Assembly: GCF_040536835.1 (NCBI RefSeq)
Contig: NZ_CP159578.1
Location: 1,612,001 to 1,676,000, forward strand
Origin: Salinicola endophyticus
GTDB lineage: Bacteria; Pseudomonadota; Gammaproteobacteria; Pseudomonadales; Halomonadaceae
Direction of reading: 5' to 3'
Length of the DNA stretch: 64,000 bases
The translations under genes and the position numbers were made by a program. The notes under the pieces were generated by a model. That model was not told where the DNA came from. It saw only the letters and a list, made by a program, of their open reading frames with translations, and searched no databases. Each line of letters starts with the position of its first letter. The stretch's first letter is position 1. Below, piece by piece: positions 37,966 through 48,829 of this stretch.

Positions 37966-39683
37966 GCGCCACGCGCCGACGCACCGCCACACCCAAGTCG
38001 CGTGCCCCCGGCGCGCCGCTGGGGGGCGGGCGCTACTGGTTCATGCTGGGCGTCATTCTGGTTGCGCTCGCCGCGCTGGTGGGGCGGGTGGTCTATCTGC
38101 AGGTGATCGACCGCAGCTTCCTGCAGGACCAGGGTGATGCACGGACCCTGCGGGTAGAGTCGATTGGTGCCCACCGCGGCATGATCAGCGATCGCAACGG
38201 CGATCCGCTGGCGATCTCGACGCCGGTGGTCACGCTGTGGGCCAACCCGCAGGAGTTGCCCACGGATCCGATCCAGCTCACCCTGCTGGCCCAGGCGCTC
38301 AAGCTCGATCCGCAGGAGCTGCGCGATCGCGTCGGCCGCTATGCCCAGAAGGAGTTCATGTATCTGCGGCGTCAGCTCACCCCGGCGCAGGCGCAGCCGG
38401 CGATCGACCTGCAGATGTCCGGGGTCTACGCCCGTGACGAGTACAAGCGCTACTACCCGTCGGGCGAGGTGGCGGCGCAGCTGGTCGGGGTGACCAATGT
38501 CGACGACCGCGGCCAGGAGGGGCTCGAACTCGCCTACAACCGCTATCTGACCGGCGAGCCGGGCAAGCGTCGCGTGCTGCAGGACCGCAAGGGCCGGCTG
38601 GTGCGTGACCTGCACCTGATCAAGGACGCCCGACCCGGCGGTGACCTCAAGCTGTCGATCGACCTGCGTCTGCAGTACATGGCCTACCGCGAGCTGGCGG
38701 CCGGGGTGCGTGAGAACGACGCCGACGGCGGCTCGCTGGTGATGCTCGACGCCCACACCGGCGAGGTGCTGGCGATGGCCAACTTGCCCTCCTACAACCC
38801 CAACAACCGCTCCGACGTCGACGTGCGCGGGCTGCGCAACCAGGCGATCACCGATGCCATCGAGCCGGGCTCGGTGATGAAGCCGCTGGCGATGTCGGCG
38901 GCGCTGGCCTCCGGCGAGTACACCCCGCAGAGTGTCATCGATACCTCGCCGGGCTGGATGGTGGTGGACGGTTACACCATTCGCGACTTCCGCAATTACG
39001 GCAAGCTCACGCCGGCGGGCATTTTGCTGCACTCCTCCAACATCGGCATGGCGCATATCGCGCTGTCGCTGCCCAAGGACACCATCTGGAATCGCTATCG
39101 CCAGCTCGGTCTGGGGCAGTCGCCGGGCACCGGCTTCCCGGGCGAGAACAGCGGCAGCCTGCCGTCGCTGACCAATCTGCCGCGCAGCGCCCAGGCAGCG
39201 ATGGCCTACGGCTACGGGATCGCGGTCACGCCGCTGCAGCTGGCCAGCGCCTACACCGCGATCGCCAATGACGGCAAGCGTCTGCATCCCTCGCTGCTCA
39301 AGCTCAGCGGCGAGCCGGAGAGCGACCAGGTGATGACTCCCAAGGTGGCGCATGAGCTGCTCGAGATGATGGAGCAGATCGTCAAGCCCAATGCCGGCGG
39401 CCATCTGGCAATGGTTCCCGGCTATCAGATCGCGGGCAAGACCGGTACGGTGCGCAAGGTCACGAGCACCGGCTATCAGAAGACCGCCTACCGTGGGCTG
39501 TTCGCCGGTATCGCTCCGGCCACCAATCCGCGCATCGTCACCGTGGTGATGATCGACAATCCCAAGAAAGGCGACTATTACGGCGGGCTGGTTGCCGCGC
39601 CGGTGTTCAGCCGTGTGGTCGGCAGCGCCCTGCGCCTGCTCGACGTACCGCCGGACCAGCCCGAGGAGGAGACGGCCCCATGA
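37962..39683 (+). CDS. ftsI: Peptidoglycan transpeptidase FtsI (PBP3)
   Basis: Septal class B penicillin-binding protein that crosslinks peptidoglycan with FtsW. Cytoplasmic residues 1-24, membrane helix about 25-46, pedestal domain, then the transpeptidase domain with Ser304 in SVMK (SxxK), SSN at 358-360 and KTGT at 493-496. The 573 residues and positions closely track E. coli PBP3 (588; Ser307). The C-terminus ends Pro/Glu-rich. Stop overlaps the murE ATG by 4 bases. Confidence 0.98.
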   Translation: MSATRRRTATPKSRAPGAPLGGGRYWFMLGVILVALAALVGRVVYLQVIDRSFLQDQGDARTLRVESIGAHRGMISDRNGDPLAISTPVVTLWANPQELPTDPIQLTLLAQALKLDPQELRDRVGRYAQKEFMYLRRQLTPAQAQPAIDLQMSGVYARDEYKRYYPSGEVAAQLVGVTNVDDRGQEGLELAYNRYLTGEPGKRRVLQDRKGRLVRDLHLIKDARPGGDLKLSIDLRLQYMAYRELAAGVRENDADGGSLVMLDAHTGEVLAMANLPSYNPNNRSDVDVRGLRNQAITDAIEPGSVMKPLAMSAALASGEYTPQSVIDTSPGWMVVDGYTIRDFRNYGKLTPAGILLHSSNIGMAHIALSLPKDTIWNRYRQLGLGQSPGTGFPGENSGSLPSLTNLPRSAQAAMAYGYGIAVTPLQLASAYTAIANDGKRLHPSLLKLSGEPESDQVMTPKVAHELLEMMEQIVKPNAGGHLAMVPGYQIAGKTGTVRKVTSTGYQKTAYRGLFAGIAPATNPRIVTVVMIDNPKKGDYYGGLVAAPVFSRVVGSALRLLDVPPDQPEEETAP

Positions 39684-41218
39684 CACTCCAAGCCGATGTC
39701 CCGCGTCTGATCCAGGCGCTCGCGTCGCTGTGGCCGGAGGCCGACCTGGCGCCGCTGCGCCGACGTCTGGCCGAGGCCGACAGCGTGGCGCTGGCGCTCG
39801 ACAGCCGCGGGGTGAGCGGCGGTGGCGAGCTGTTCGTCGCGCTGCCCGGGGTGGCATGCGACGGGCGCGAGTTCATTGCCGCGGCGCTTGAGCAGGGCGC
39901 GGCGCTGGTGCTGGCCGAGGCCGACGGGCTGGATGCTGCGTGGCGGGACGACGCCCGCGTGCTGGCGCTGCCGGGGCTCACCGAGCGGCAGTCCGAATTC
40001 GGCCGCCAGCTGTTCGCGGTGCCCGATAGCCTGACGCTGATCGGTGTCACCGGCACCAACGGCAAGAGTTCGGTCACCCACTATATCGCCACCCTGCTGG
40101 AGGCCGTGGGGCGCCCGGCAGCGGTGATCGGCACGCTCGGCTATGGCCGCCCGCAGCGGCTCAAGGCGGCGCGCCAGACCACGCCGGGGCCGCTCGAACT
40201 GCAGCAGATGCTGGGCGAGCTCGCCAGCGAGGGGGTCGAGAGCGTGGCCATGGAGGTCTCCTCCCACGCCCTGGCCCAGGAGCGTCTCGGCGATACCCCG
40301 ATTGCGGTCGCGGTCTTCACCAATCTGAGTCGTGACCATCTCGACTATCACGGCAGCATGGCCGCCTACGCCGCGGCGAAGGCCAAGCTGTTCCGCCGCG
40401 AGGGGCTGCGGCTGGCGGTGGTCAACGCCGACGATCCGCTGACGCGGCTGATGCTGGCGGGGCTGGCCCCCGGCGTGCGCGTGCTGGCGACCGGCACGGC
40501 CGAGGCGACCACGCTGCGCGTGGCCGGCTGCGAGATGCTGCCGCAGGGGCTCCACGCGGTGGTCGCCTCGCCGGAAGACGAGCACCTGCTCGAACTGCCG
40601 CTGATGGGGCGCTTCAATCTCGACAATGCGCTGCTGGCAATGGCCACGCTCTATGGTCTGGGCGTGCCGCTGGCGACGCTGTGGCCGGTGGCACAGTCGC
40701 TGTCGCCGGTCCCCGGGCGCATGCAACGGTTGCCACGCGAGCCGGATAGCGAGCTGCCCAGCGTGGTGATCGACTACGCGCATACGCCGGATGCACTGGA
40801 CAATGCCCTGACCGCCCTGCGTGACCACCTGCCGGCCCAGGCGGACAGCCAGCTGTGGTGCGTGTTCGGCTGCGGCGGCGACCGTGACAGCGGCAAGCGT
40901 CCACTGATGGCGGCAGTTGCCGAGCGCCATGCCGACCGCCTGGTGGTGACCGACGACAACCCGCGCAGCGAGAATCCGGCGACCATCCGCGTCGAGATCG
41001 TCGCCGGCCTGTCGCCCACGGCGGCAGCCGACGTCTGGGCGATCGATGGTCGTGGCGAGGCGATCCGGCGGGTGATCGCCGAGGCCGGACCCCACGACAT
41101 CGTGCTGATCGCCGGCAAGGGGCACGAGGATTATCAGGAGATCGCCGGGGTGCGCCATCCGTTCGACGATCTCGAGCAGGCGCGGGCGGCGTGTGCGCTA
41201 CGGGAGGCCCAGGCGTGA
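39680..41218 (+). CDS. murE: UDP-MurNAc-tripeptide ligase MurE (meso-DAP adding)
   Basis: Adds meso-diaminopimelate to UDP-MurNAc-L-Ala-D-Glu. Its ATP-binding GVTGTNGKSSV and the central MEVSSHALAQ are typical. The DNPR motif (VTDDNPRSENP) near the C-terminus selects DAP over lysine, as expected in a Gram-negative. The 512 residues are within family range. It overlaps ftsI at its start and the murF GTG at its end. Confidence 0.98.
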   Translation: MTLQADVPRLIQALASLWPEADLAPLRRRLAEADSVALALDSRGVSGGGELFVALPGVACDGREFIAAALEQGAALVLAEADGLDAAWRDDARVLALPGLTERQSEFGRQLFAVPDSLTLIGVTGTNGKSSVTHYIATLLEAVGRPAAVIGTLGYGRPQRLKAARQTTPGPLELQQMLGELASEGVESVAMEVSSHALAQERLGDTPIAVAVFTNLSRDHLDYHGSMAAYAAAKAKLFRREGLRLAVVNADDPLTRLMLAGLAPGVRVLATGTAEATTLRVAGCEMLPQGLHAVVASPEDEHLLELPLMGRFNLDNALLAMATLYGLGVPLATLWPVAQSLSPVPGRMQRLPREPDSELPSVVIDYAHTPDALDNALTALRDHLPAQADSQLWCVFGCGGDRDSGKRPLMAAVAERHADRLVVTDDNPRSENPATIRVEIVAGLSPTAAADVWAIDGRGEAIRRVIAEAGPHDIVLIAGKGHEDYQEIAGVRHPFDDLEQARAACALREAQA

Positions 41219-42582
41219 ACCTGAGTCTGAACGCCATCGCCGCGCTCCTGGGGGCGCCCGGGGTTGCCCCGGATGGCGCCGCCGATCGCGCGGTCGAACG
41301 GATCGTCACCGACACCCGCGAGCTGGCCCCGGGGGACCTGCTGGTGGCGCTCAAGGGCGAGCGCTTCGATGCGCACGACTTCCTTGCCACGGCGCGCGAG
41401 CGCGGCGCGGTGGGGGCGGTGGTCGCCCACCCGGTGGCCGACCCACTGGCGCAGATCGTGGTGCCGGATACCCGCCTGGCGCTGGGGTTGCTGGCGCGCG
41501 CGCACCGTCTGTCTTGGGCGGGCGAGCTGGTGGCGGTCACCGGCAACAGCGGCAAGACCACGGTCAAGGAGCTGCTCGCGGCGATTCTCTCCCGACGCGC
41601 CCCGACCCTGGCCACCCGCGGCAATCTCAACAATGACATCGGCGCGCCGCTGACCCTGCTCGGGCTGCGCGCGAATCATCGCTACGCCGCGGTGGAACTG
41701 GGTGCCAACCATCTCGGTGAGATCGCCTGGACCACGGCGCTGGCCCGGCCGCAGGTGGCGATCATCACCAACGTCACCGGCGCGCATGTGGGCGAGTTCG
41801 GCGGCATGGGTCAGATCGCCCAGGCCAAGGGCGAGATCCTCGCTGGCCTGGGCAGCGAAGGCGTCGCCGTGCTCGACCGCCAGCAGCACTATTTTCCGGT
41901 ATGGCGGGCGCTGGCGGGCAGCGCTCGCGTGCTCGACATCGCCATCGACGCCCCGGCCGCCGTCACCGCCCACGATCTGGTCTGTGATGACGCCGGGCGG
42001 TATGCTTTCACGCTCTCGCTGCCGGACGCCCCGGCGCTGACGGTAAAGCTGGTGCTGATCGGGCGCCACAACGTACGCAATGCGCTGGTGGCCGCAGCGG
42101 CGGCCCACGCGCTGGGTTTTGCGCCGGACGAGATCGTCGCCGGGCTCGTCGCCACCACCGCGCTGAGCGGGCGCATGCAGGTGGTGGCGGGCGTGCGCGG
42201 CAGCCGTCTGATCGACGACAGCTACAATGCCAACCCCGGCGCCATGCGCGCCGCGCTGGAGACCCTGGCGACCCTGCCGGCACCGCGCTGGTGCTTCCTC
42301 GGCGCGATGGGGGAGATGGGGGCGGCGTCGGCCGCGCTGCACGCCGAGGTGGGACGCACCGCGCGCGATCTCGGTATCGATTGTCTGGGCACGTTCGGGG
42401 AACCGGCACGTGCTGCAGCCGAGGCCTTCGGTGACGAAGGCCACCATTTCGACGACTGGGCGGCGCTCGAACGCTTCGCCCGTGATCAGTTGCCTTCCCA
42501 CGCCAGCGTACTGGTCAAGGGATCGCGCAGTGCCGGCATGGAACGACTCGTGACCGCGCTGCGTGACGACGCCTCAAGGTGA
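41215..42582 (+). CDS. murF: UDP-MurNAc-tripeptide D-Ala-D-Ala ligase MurF
   Basis: Adds D-Ala-D-Ala to complete the UDP-MurNAc-pentapeptide. The 455-residue Mur ligase has ATP-binding VTGNSGKTTVKELL, GNLNNDIGAPLTLL and the C-terminal DDSYNANPGAMRAAL. The GTG at 41215 (VNLSLNAIAALLG) is preceded by GGGAGG 7 bases upstream and overlaps the murE TGA. The upstream ATG at 41191 lies deep inside murE and lacks family similarity. Confidence 0.97.
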   Translation: MNLSLNAIAALLGAPGVAPDGAADRAVERIVTDTRELAPGDLLVALKGERFDAHDFLATARERGAVGAVVAHPVADPLAQIVVPDTRLALGLLARAHRLSWAGELVAVTGNSGKTTVKELLAAILSRRAPTLATRGNLNNDIGAPLTLLGLRANHRYAAVELGANHLGEIAWTTALARPQVAIITNVTGAHVGEFGGMGQIAQAKGEILAGLGSEGVAVLDRQQHYFPVWRALAGSARVLDIAIDAPAAVTAHDLVCDDAGRYAFTLSLPDAPALTVKLVLIGRHNVRNALVAAAAAHALGFAPDEIVAGLVATTALSGRMQVVAGVRGSRLIDDSYNANPGAMRAALETLATLPAPRWCFLGAMGEMGAASAALHAEVGRTARDLGIDCLGTFGEPARAAAEAFGDEGHHFDDWAALERFARDQLPSHASVLVKGSRSAGMERLVTALRDDASR

Positions 42583-42591
42583 ATTGGACTC

Positions 42592-43674
42592 ATGCTGCTT
42601 TTTCTGGCTGAACTGCTGACGCATTTTCAAAGTGCCTTCAACGTCTTCGGATATCTTACCCTGCGCATCATCCTGGGGACGCTGACGGCGCTCTTCCTGA
42701 GCCTGTGGATGGGGCCGCAGATGATCAAGCGTCTGGTCGAGCGCCAGATCGGTCAGGCGGTACGCGACGACGGCCCGCAGTCGCACCTCTCCAAGGCCGG
42801 CACGCCGACCATGGGCGGCGCGCTGATACTGATCTCGATTGCCGTGAGCACCCTGCTGTGGGGCGATCTGACCAACCATTACGTGTGGCTGGTACTGGCG
42901 GTCACGCTGGGCTTCGGCGCGATCGGCTGGGTCGATGACTTCCGTAAGGTGGTGGAGAAGAATCCGCGCGGCCTGCCGGCACGCTGGAAGTACTTCTGGC
43001 AGTCGGTGATCGGCCTCGGCGCGGCGCTGGTGCTCTACTTCACCGCCGCCAGCCCGGTCGAGATCAGCCTGATCGTGCCGCTGTTCAAGGATGTGGTGAT
43101 TCCCCTCGGCGGCTTCTTCGTGGTGCTCAGCTATCTGGTCATCGTCGGCAGCTCCAACGCGGTCAACCTGACCGATGGGCTCGATGGCCTGGCGATCATG
43201 CCCACCGTGCTGGTGTCGATGGGGCTGGCGGTGTTCGCCTACGCCAGCGGCAATGCGGTGTTCGCCCACTACTTACACATCCCCGAGGTACCCGGCGCCG
43301 GCGAACTGGCGGTCTTCTGCGGCACCATCGCCGGGGCCGGGCTCGGCTTTCTGTGGTTCAACACCTATCCGGCACAGGTGTTCATGGGGGACGTCGGCGC
43401 GCTGGCGCTGGGAGCCGCGCTGGGCGTGGTCGCGGTGATCGTGCGTCAGGAGATCGTGCTGTTCATCATGGGCGGGGTATTCGTGATGGAGACGGTCTCG
43501 GTGATCCTGCAGGTGGGCTCCTACAAGCTGACCGGACGGCGCATCTTCCGTATGGCGCCGCTGCATCACCATTTCGAACTCAAGGGATGGCCCGAACCGC
43601 GCGTCATCGTGCGCTTCTGGATCGTCACCGTGATGCTGGTCCTGCTGGGGCTGGCGACACTCAAGCTGCGCTGA
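42592..43674 (+). CDS. mraY: Phospho-MurNAc-pentapeptide transferase MraY
   Basis: Polytopic membrane enzyme that makes lipid I from UDP-MurNAc-pentapeptide and undecaprenyl phosphate. Exactly 360 residues, as in E. coli, with about ten membrane segments. Catalytic and magnesium-binding blocks are [37 protein letters not shown] and the [11 protein letters not shown] loop. murF ends 9 bases upstream and murD begins 4 bases downstream. Confidence 0.98.
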   Translation: MLLFLAELLTHFQSAFNVFGYLTLRIILGTLTALFLSLWMGPQMIKRLVERQIGQAVRDDGPQSHLSKAGTPTMGGALILISIAVSTLLWGDLTNHYVWLVLAVTLGFGAIGWVDDFRKVVEKNPRGLPARWKYFWQSVIGLGAALVLYFTAASPVEISLIVPLFKDVVIPLGGFFVVLSYLVIVGSSNAVNLTDGLDGLAIMPTVLVSMGLAVFAYASGNAVFAHYLHIPEVPGAGELAVFCGTIAGAGLGFLWFNTYPAQVFMGDVGALALGAALGVVAVIVRQEIVLFIMGGVFVMETVSVILQVGSYKLTGRRIFRMAPLHHHFELKGWPEPRVIVRFWIVTVMLVLLGLATLKLR

Positions 43675-43678
43675 TCCC

Positions 43679-45058
43679 ATGAGCTCGATATCGCAGCGTG
43701 GCAACGACCTGCCGGCCGGCCCGCGTCTGGTGGTGGGCCTGGGTATCTCCGGGCGTGCTATCGCGCGCTTTCTGCGCGCGCGGGGCGAAGCCTTCGTCAT
43801 GGCGGATACGCGTAGCGCACCGCCGGGCCTGGAAGCCTTCCGCGCCGACTTCCCCGAGGTGTCGCTGCATCTGGGCGCCCTCGAGGCGCTGGATCTGGAC
43901 GCCTTCAGCGAGATCGCGGTGAGTCCGGGGGTGGATACCGTCGGCGCCGGGCTTGCGCCCTACGGGCACAAGCTGGTGGGTGAGATCGGGCTGTTCCGGC
44001 GTTACTGCCAGGCGCCGCTGGTGGCGATCACCGGCTCCAATGCCAAGTCCACGGTGACCACGCTGGTGGGAGAGATGGCACAGCAGGCGGGGCTCGATGT
44101 CGCCGTGGGTGGCAATCTCGGCGAAGCGGCGCTGGATCTGCTGCTCGACCGGCCCGAGGCGGCCTGGTTCGTGCTCGAGCTGTCGAGTTTTCAGCTTGAA
44201 AGCCTGGAGACGCTGGATGCGGCCTGTGCGGCTTTTCTCAATCTCTCCGAGGATCATCTCGACCGCCATGGTGACATGGCCGGCTATCGCGCCGCCAAGG
44301 CGCGTATCTTCCGCGGCGCCGAGCGGGCGGTGGTCAATGCCGAAGATAGCGCCACCTGGCCCGACGACCCGCAGCTGCCCTGCGTGCGCTTCACCCGCTC
44401 CGCGCCCGCCGGCGCCGACGAGTGGGGGGTGGCGGTGCCCGCCGGTGCCGACGCGCCCTGGCTGTGTCGCGGCGCCGAGGGGCTGATGCCGGTCTCCGAG
44501 CTGGCCATGGCGGGGCGCCACAATCAGGCCAACGCGCTGGCGGCAGCGGCCATCGGTGAGGCGATGGGGCTGCCGTGGGCGGCGATGCGTCAGGTACTGA
44601 CGCGTTTCGCCGGGCTGCCACATCGCGGAGAGGTGGTGGTCGAGCGCCACGGCGTGCGTTGGATCAATGACTCCAAGGGCACCAACGTGGGCGCGACCCT
44701 GGCCGCCATCGCCGGCGTCGGCGAAGGGCTCACCGGGCGCTTGGTATGGCTTGGCGGGGGCGTGGGCAAGGGCGCCGATTTCACCCCGCTGGCACCGCCG
44801 CTGGCGCGCCACGCGCGCGAGGCGGTGGTCTTCGGCCAGGATGCCGAGCGCCTGGCCGCGGCGCTGGCCGGGCACCTGCCGGTGACTCGGGTCGAGACCC
44901 TGGCCGAGGCGATGCGTCGCGCTGCCGCCATCGCCGAGCCCGGCGACTGCGTGCTGTTGTCACCGGCCTGCGCCAGTCTCGATCAGTTCCCCAACTATCT
45001 GGCGCGCGGCGCGGCGTTCCGCGAGATTCTGGCGCAAGGGCAGGAAGCCACATGTTGA
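43679..45058 (+). CDS. murD: UDP-MurNAc-L-Ala D-glutamate ligase MurD
   Basis: Cytoplasmic Mur ligase adding D-Glu. The N-terminal Rossmann-like UDP-binding domain starts VVGLGISGRAIARFL. The ATP site is ITGSNAKSTVTTL, the central domain has LELSSFQLE and the C-terminal domain WINDSKGTNVGATLAAI. The 459 residues are within range (438 in E. coli). Its end overlaps the ftsW ATG. Confidence 0.97.
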   Translation: MSSISQRGNDLPAGPRLVVGLGISGRAIARFLRARGEAFVMADTRSAPPGLEAFRADFPEVSLHLGALEALDLDAFSEIAVSPGVDTVGAGLAPYGHKLVGEIGLFRRYCQAPLVAITGSNAKSTVTTLVGEMAQQAGLDVAVGGNLGEAALDLLLDRPEAAWFVLELSSFQLESLETLDAACAAFLNLSEDHLDRHGDMAGYRAAKARIFRGAERAVVNAEDSATWPDDPQLPCVRFTRSAPAGADEWGVAVPAGADAPWLCRGAEGLMPVSELAMAGRHNQANALAAAAIGEAMGLPWAAMRQVLTRFAGLPHRGEVVVERHGVRWINDSKGTNVGATLAAIAGVGEGLTGRLVWLGGGVGKGADFTPLAPPLARHAREAVVFGQDAERLAAALAGHLPVTRVETLAEAMRRAAAIAEPGDCVLLSPACASLDQFPNYLARGAAFREILAQGQEATC

Positions 45059-46257
45059 AAGGGCTGGAACAACGCTTTACCACCCGCCATCAATCCTTCG
45101 ATGGCTGGCTGCTGCTATCGGCATTGGCGCTGATGCTGATCGGCTGGGTCATGGTCACCTCGGCGTCCACCGAGATCGCCGCCAGTCTCACCGGCAATCC
45201 CTACTATTTCAGTATTCGCCACGGCATCTTCGTGCTCGCGGCGATCGGGGTCGGGCTGCTGGCGGTGCGTCTGCCGCTGTGGTGGTGGCGTGAGAAGGGG
45301 CCGATGCTGCTGATTATGGGGTTGGTGCTGCTGGTGCTGGTACTGCTGGTGGGGCGCGAGATCAACGGCAGCCGGCGCTGGATTCCGCTGGGCATCGTCA
45401 ACGTCCAGGCCTCCGAGGTCGCCAAGCTGTTCATGATCGTCTATGTCGCCGGCTACCTCGAGCGCTTCCTGCCCGAGGTACGACGCACCTGGGGCGCCTT
45501 TATGCGGCCGCTAGCGGTGATGGCGCTGATCGGCTTTCTGCTGATTCTGGAACCGGATTACGGCGCCGTGGTGGTGATGACCGGCTGCGTGATGGGCATG
45601 TTGCTGCTCTCGGGCGCGCCGCTGTGGCGCTTTCTGCTGATCCTGATCGTGGTCGGCTCGGGCGCGGTGATGCTGGCCGTGGCCGAGCCCTATCGCCTGC
45701 AGCGTATCACCAGCTTCGCCAATCCCTGGGCGGACCAGTACAACACCGGCTATCAGCTGACCCAGGCGCTGATCGCCTTCGGGCGTGGACACTGGTTGGG
45801 TCTGGGACTGGGCAATAGCGTGCAGAAGCTCTTCTATCTGCCCGAGGCGCACACCGACTTCGTGTTCGCGGTGTTGGCCGAGGAGCTGGGGCTGTTCGGG
45901 GCGGTGGGGGTGATCCTGCTGTTCGCCCTGCTGGTGTTCCGCGCCTTTCGCATCGGGCGCAAGGCGGAGCTGGCGCGGATGCCGTTCGCCGCTTACCTGT
46001 GCTACGGCATCGCGCTGGTGATCGGCGCCCAGGCCTTCATCAATATCTCGGTAAGTTCGGGCATGCTGCCGACCAAGGGGCTGACGCTGCCGCTACTGAG
46101 CTACGGCGGCTCGAGCCTGATCGTCAGCGGCATCATGGTGGCGATGCTGTTCCGGGTCGACGCCGAAGTGCGGCGCAGCCAGCGGCGTGCTGCGGCGGCG
46201 GCGCAGGAGCCGCCGCCGGGATCCGTGTCGCGGCAGTCGCAGGGGAGCGAGACATGA
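45052..46257 (+). CDS. ftsW: Septal peptidoglycan polymerase FtsW
   Basis: SEDS-family glycosyltransferase that polymerises lipid II at the septum together with FtsI. The 401 residues have about ten membrane segments. SEDS hallmarks are INGSRRWIPLGIVNVQASEVAK, ILEPDYGAVVV (with the catalytic Asp of the family region) and LPLLSYGGSSLIVSGI. The ATG at 45052 overlaps murD by 7 bases. The longer open frame upstream is a shadow of murD. Confidence 0.97.
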   Translation: MLKGLEQRFTTRHQSFDGWLLLSALALMLIGWVMVTSASTEIAASLTGNPYYFSIRHGIFVLAAIGVGLLAVRLPLWWWREKGPMLLIMGLVLLVLVLLVGREINGSRRWIPLGIVNVQASEVAKLFMIVYVAGYLERFLPEVRRTWGAFMRPLAVMALIGFLLILEPDYGAVVVMTGCVMGMLLLSGAPLWRFLLILIVVGSGAVMLAVAEPYRLQRITSFANPWADQYNTGYQLTQALIAFGRGHWLGLGLGNSVQKLFYLPEAHTDFVFAVLAEELGLFGAVGVILLFALLVFRAFRIGRKAELARMPFAAYLCYGIALVIGAQAFINISVSSGMLPTKGLTLPLLSYGGSSLIVSGIMVAMLFRVDAEVRRSQRRAAAAAQEPPPGSVSRQSQGSET

Positions 46258-47339
46258 GCCAACTCGAGCGCGTCCTGATCATGGCCGGCGGTACCGGCGG
46301 CCACGTGGTGCCGGCGCTGTCGCTGTCGCGGGCGCTGGTCCAGCGCGGCGTCACGGTGGAGTGGCTGGGCAGCCCGCGTGGCATCGAGAATCGGTTGGTG
46401 CCGGCGGCCGGACTGGTGCTGCACCAGATCGACGTGGCTGGCCTGCGCGGCAACGGTCTGGCTGGCTGGCTGGCGATCCCGTGGCGCCTGAGCCGCGCCG
46501 TGGCGCAGGCGCGGCGCGTGATCCAGCGCTTCGACCCGCAGCTGGTGATCGGGCTGGGTGGCTTCGCCAGCGGCCCCGGCGGGCTTGCCGCGCGGCTCTG
46601 CGGTAAGCCGCTGCTGGTGCATGAGCAGAACGCGGTGGCCGGGCTGACCAATCGCGCCCTGTCGCGCCTGGCGACGCGCACCTACGCCGCCTTCCCGGGT
46701 GCCTTTCCGGCTGCGCGTGCCGAGGTGGTGGGCAATCCGGTGCGCGAAGAGATCGCGCGCCTGGGCGAGTCGCCGCGGGCAGCGGGGGGGATGGCCGAGC
46801 GTCCGCTGCGGCTGCTGGTGCTGGGCGGCTCGCTGGGGGCGCAGGCGCTCAACGAGCGCCTGCCCGAGGCGCTGGCGGCGCTACCTGCCGAGACCCGCCC
46901 GGCGGTACGCCATCAGGCCGGTCGCGACAAGGAGTCCGCCACCCAGCTGGGTTACCGCGAGGCCGGGGTGGCCGCCGAGGTGAGTGACTTCATCGATGAC
47001 ATGGCCGAGGCCTATGCCTGGGCCGACCTGATCGTCTGTCGTGCCGGCGCGCTGACGATCGCCGAACTGAGCGCGGCGGCCAAGCCGTCGCTGCTGGTGC
47101 CGTTCCCCCATGCGGTGGACGATCACCAGACACAAAATGCGCGCCATCTGGTCGCGGCCGGTGGCGCCGAACTGATACAGCAGAGCGAGTTGACGCCGCA
47201 GCGGCTGACGCAGGCGCTCGACGCGCTGCTGCGCCCCGACGTGCTCGCCCAGATGGCGATCCAGGCGCGCCGGGTGGCTCATCTGGACGCCGTCGAGCGC
47301 ATGCTCGAGGGCTGCATGGAGGTGGCAAGTGAGCGATAG
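46254..47339 (+). CDS. murG: Lipid II synthase MurG
   Basis: Membrane-associated GT28 glycosyltransferase that adds GlcNAc to lipid I. The first glycine-rich loop is [16 protein letters not shown]. The membrane-binding patch is basic and aromatic. Acceptor/donor blocks include [28 protein letters not shown] and [12 protein letters not shown]. The 361 residues match the family (355 in E. coli). ATGA overlap with ftsW; 11-base overlap with murC. Confidence 0.98.
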   Translation: MSQLERVLIMAGGTGGHVVPALSLSRALVQRGVTVEWLGSPRGIENRLVPAAGLVLHQIDVAGLRGNGLAGWLAIPWRLSRAVAQARRVIQRFDPQLVIGLGGFASGPGGLAARLCGKPLLVHEQNAVAGLTNRALSRLATRTYAAFPGAFPAARAEVVGNPVREEIARLGESPRAAGGMAERPLRLLVLGGSLGAQALNERLPEALAALPAETRPAVRHQAGRDKESATQLGYREAGVAAEVSDFIDDMAEAYAWADLIVCRAGALTIAELSAAAKPSLLVPFPHAVDDHQTQNARHLVAAGGAELIQQSELTPQRLTQALDALLRPDVLAQMAIQARRVAHLDAVERMLEGCMEVASER

Positions 47340-48783
47340 CATCGAGAATCGCCCCGTACGCTCGCATCTGGGGATGCGGCGGATCCGCGGGATTCATTTC
47401 GTCGGTATCGGCGGTGCCGGCATGTGCGGCATCGCCGAGGTGCTGGCCAACGAGGGTTATACCGTCAGCGGCAGCGATCTGCGCGAGTCGACGGTCACCC
47501 AGCATCTGCGCGAATGCGGCATCCGCGTGGCGATCGGGCATGCCGAGGTCAATGCCGAGGGCGCCGACGTGGTGGTGGTCTCCACCGCGGTGGACGCCAG
47601 CAATCCGGAGATCGCCTGGGCCCGGGAGCATCGCGTGCCGGTGGTACGGCGCGCCGAGATGCTGGCCGAACTGATGCGCTTTCGCCACGGCATCGCGGTC
47701 GCTGGCACTCACGGCAAGACGACCACCACCAGTCTGCTGTCGACACTGCTGGGCGAGGCGGGGCTCGATCCGACCTTCGTCATCGGTGGCAAGCTGACCA
47801 GTGCCGGCACCAATGCGCGCCTCGGCGCCGGCGAGTTCCTGGTCGCCGAGGCCGACGAGTCGGATGCTTCCTTTCTGCATCTGCAGCCGATGACCGCCAT
47901 CGTCACCAATATCGATGCCGACCACATGGCGACCTACGATGGTGACTTCTCGCGCTTGAAGAACACCTTCATCGAGTTCCTGCACAACCTGCCGTTCTAC
48001 GGCCGTGCGGTGCTGTGCATCGATGACGACAACGTGCGTGAGCTGCTGCCGCGGGTGCAGCGCCACTTCGTCACCTATGGCTTCAGCGAGGACGCCGACT
48101 TTCGCGTCAGCGAGTTCTGGCAGGAGGCGGGGGAAATCGGCTTCGTCGCGGTGCGCCCCGAGGGGCATGCCGATCTGCGCATCCGGTTGGCGATGCCGGG
48201 AGCGCACAATGCGCTCAACGCGCTGGCGGCGATCGCCGTGGCCACCGATGCCGGCGTCGCCGACGCCGATATCGTCGCCGGCATGGCCTCCTTCGGCGGC
48301 GTCGGCCGGCGCTTCCAGGTGCATGGTCACTATCCGCTCAAGCGCGGTGGCGAGGTGATGCTGGTGGATGACTACGGCCACCATCCGCGCGAGGTCGAGA
48401 TGGTGATCCGCGCGGTGCGTGCCGGCTGGCCGGAGCGCCGTCTGGTGATGGTCTACCAGCCGCACCGCTATAGCCGTACCCGGGATCTCTACGAAGACTT
48501 CGTGCGCGTGCTCTCGGGGGTCGATACGCTGCTGTTGCTGGATGTCTACAGCGCTGGCGAGGCGCCCATTCCCGGTGCCGAAGGCAAGATGCTGGCCGGC
48601 TCGATCCGCCAGCGCGGTCTGGTCGACCCGATGTTCGTCGAGGACAAGGCCGCGTTGCCCGATATGCTCTCCCATGTGTTGCGTCCTGACGACATCCTGA
48701 TCACCCAGGGCGCCGGCGACGTCGGTGGCATCGCGCTCAAGCTGGCTGGTAGCGGTCTCGATCTCGACGAGGTGACGCTTTGA
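47329..48783 (+). CDS. murC: UDP-MurNAc L-alanine ligase MurC
   Basis: Adds the first amino acid, L-Ala, to UDP-MurNAc. The N-terminal domain starts [17 protein letters not shown] and the ATP loop is [13 protein letters not shown]. The C-terminal domain has [14 protein letters not shown] and [16 protein letters not shown]. The 484 residues match the family (491 in E. coli). GTG start overlapping murG. The next gene is ftsQ; ddlB, which usually lies here, is absent. Confidence 0.97.
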   Translation: MSDSIENRPVRSHLGMRRIRGIHFVGIGGAGMCGIAEVLANEGYTVSGSDLRESTVTQHLRECGIRVAIGHAEVNAEGADVVVVSTAVDASNPEIAWAREHRVPVVRRAEMLAELMRFRHGIAVAGTHGKTTTTSLLSTLLGEAGLDPTFVIGGKLTSAGTNARLGAGEFLVAEADESDASFLHLQPMTAIVTNIDADHMATYDGDFSRLKNTFIEFLHNLPFYGRAVLCIDDDNVRELLPRVQRHFVTYGFSEDADFRVSEFWQEAGEIGFVAVRPEGHADLRIRLAMPGAHNALNALAAIAVATDAGVADADIVAGMASFGGVGRRFQVHGHYPLKRGGEVMLVDDYGHHPREVEMVIRAVRAGWPERRLVMVYQPHRYSRTRDLYEDFVRVLSGVDTLLLLDVYSAGEAPIPGAEGKMLAGSIRQRGLVDPMFVEDKAALPDMLSHVLRPDDILITQGAGDVGGIALKLAGSGLDLDEVTL

Positions 48784-48829
48784 GCCCCAGCTCGACCCAC
48801 CTGGCGAGCCTCGTGCGGAGGCGTCAGCG

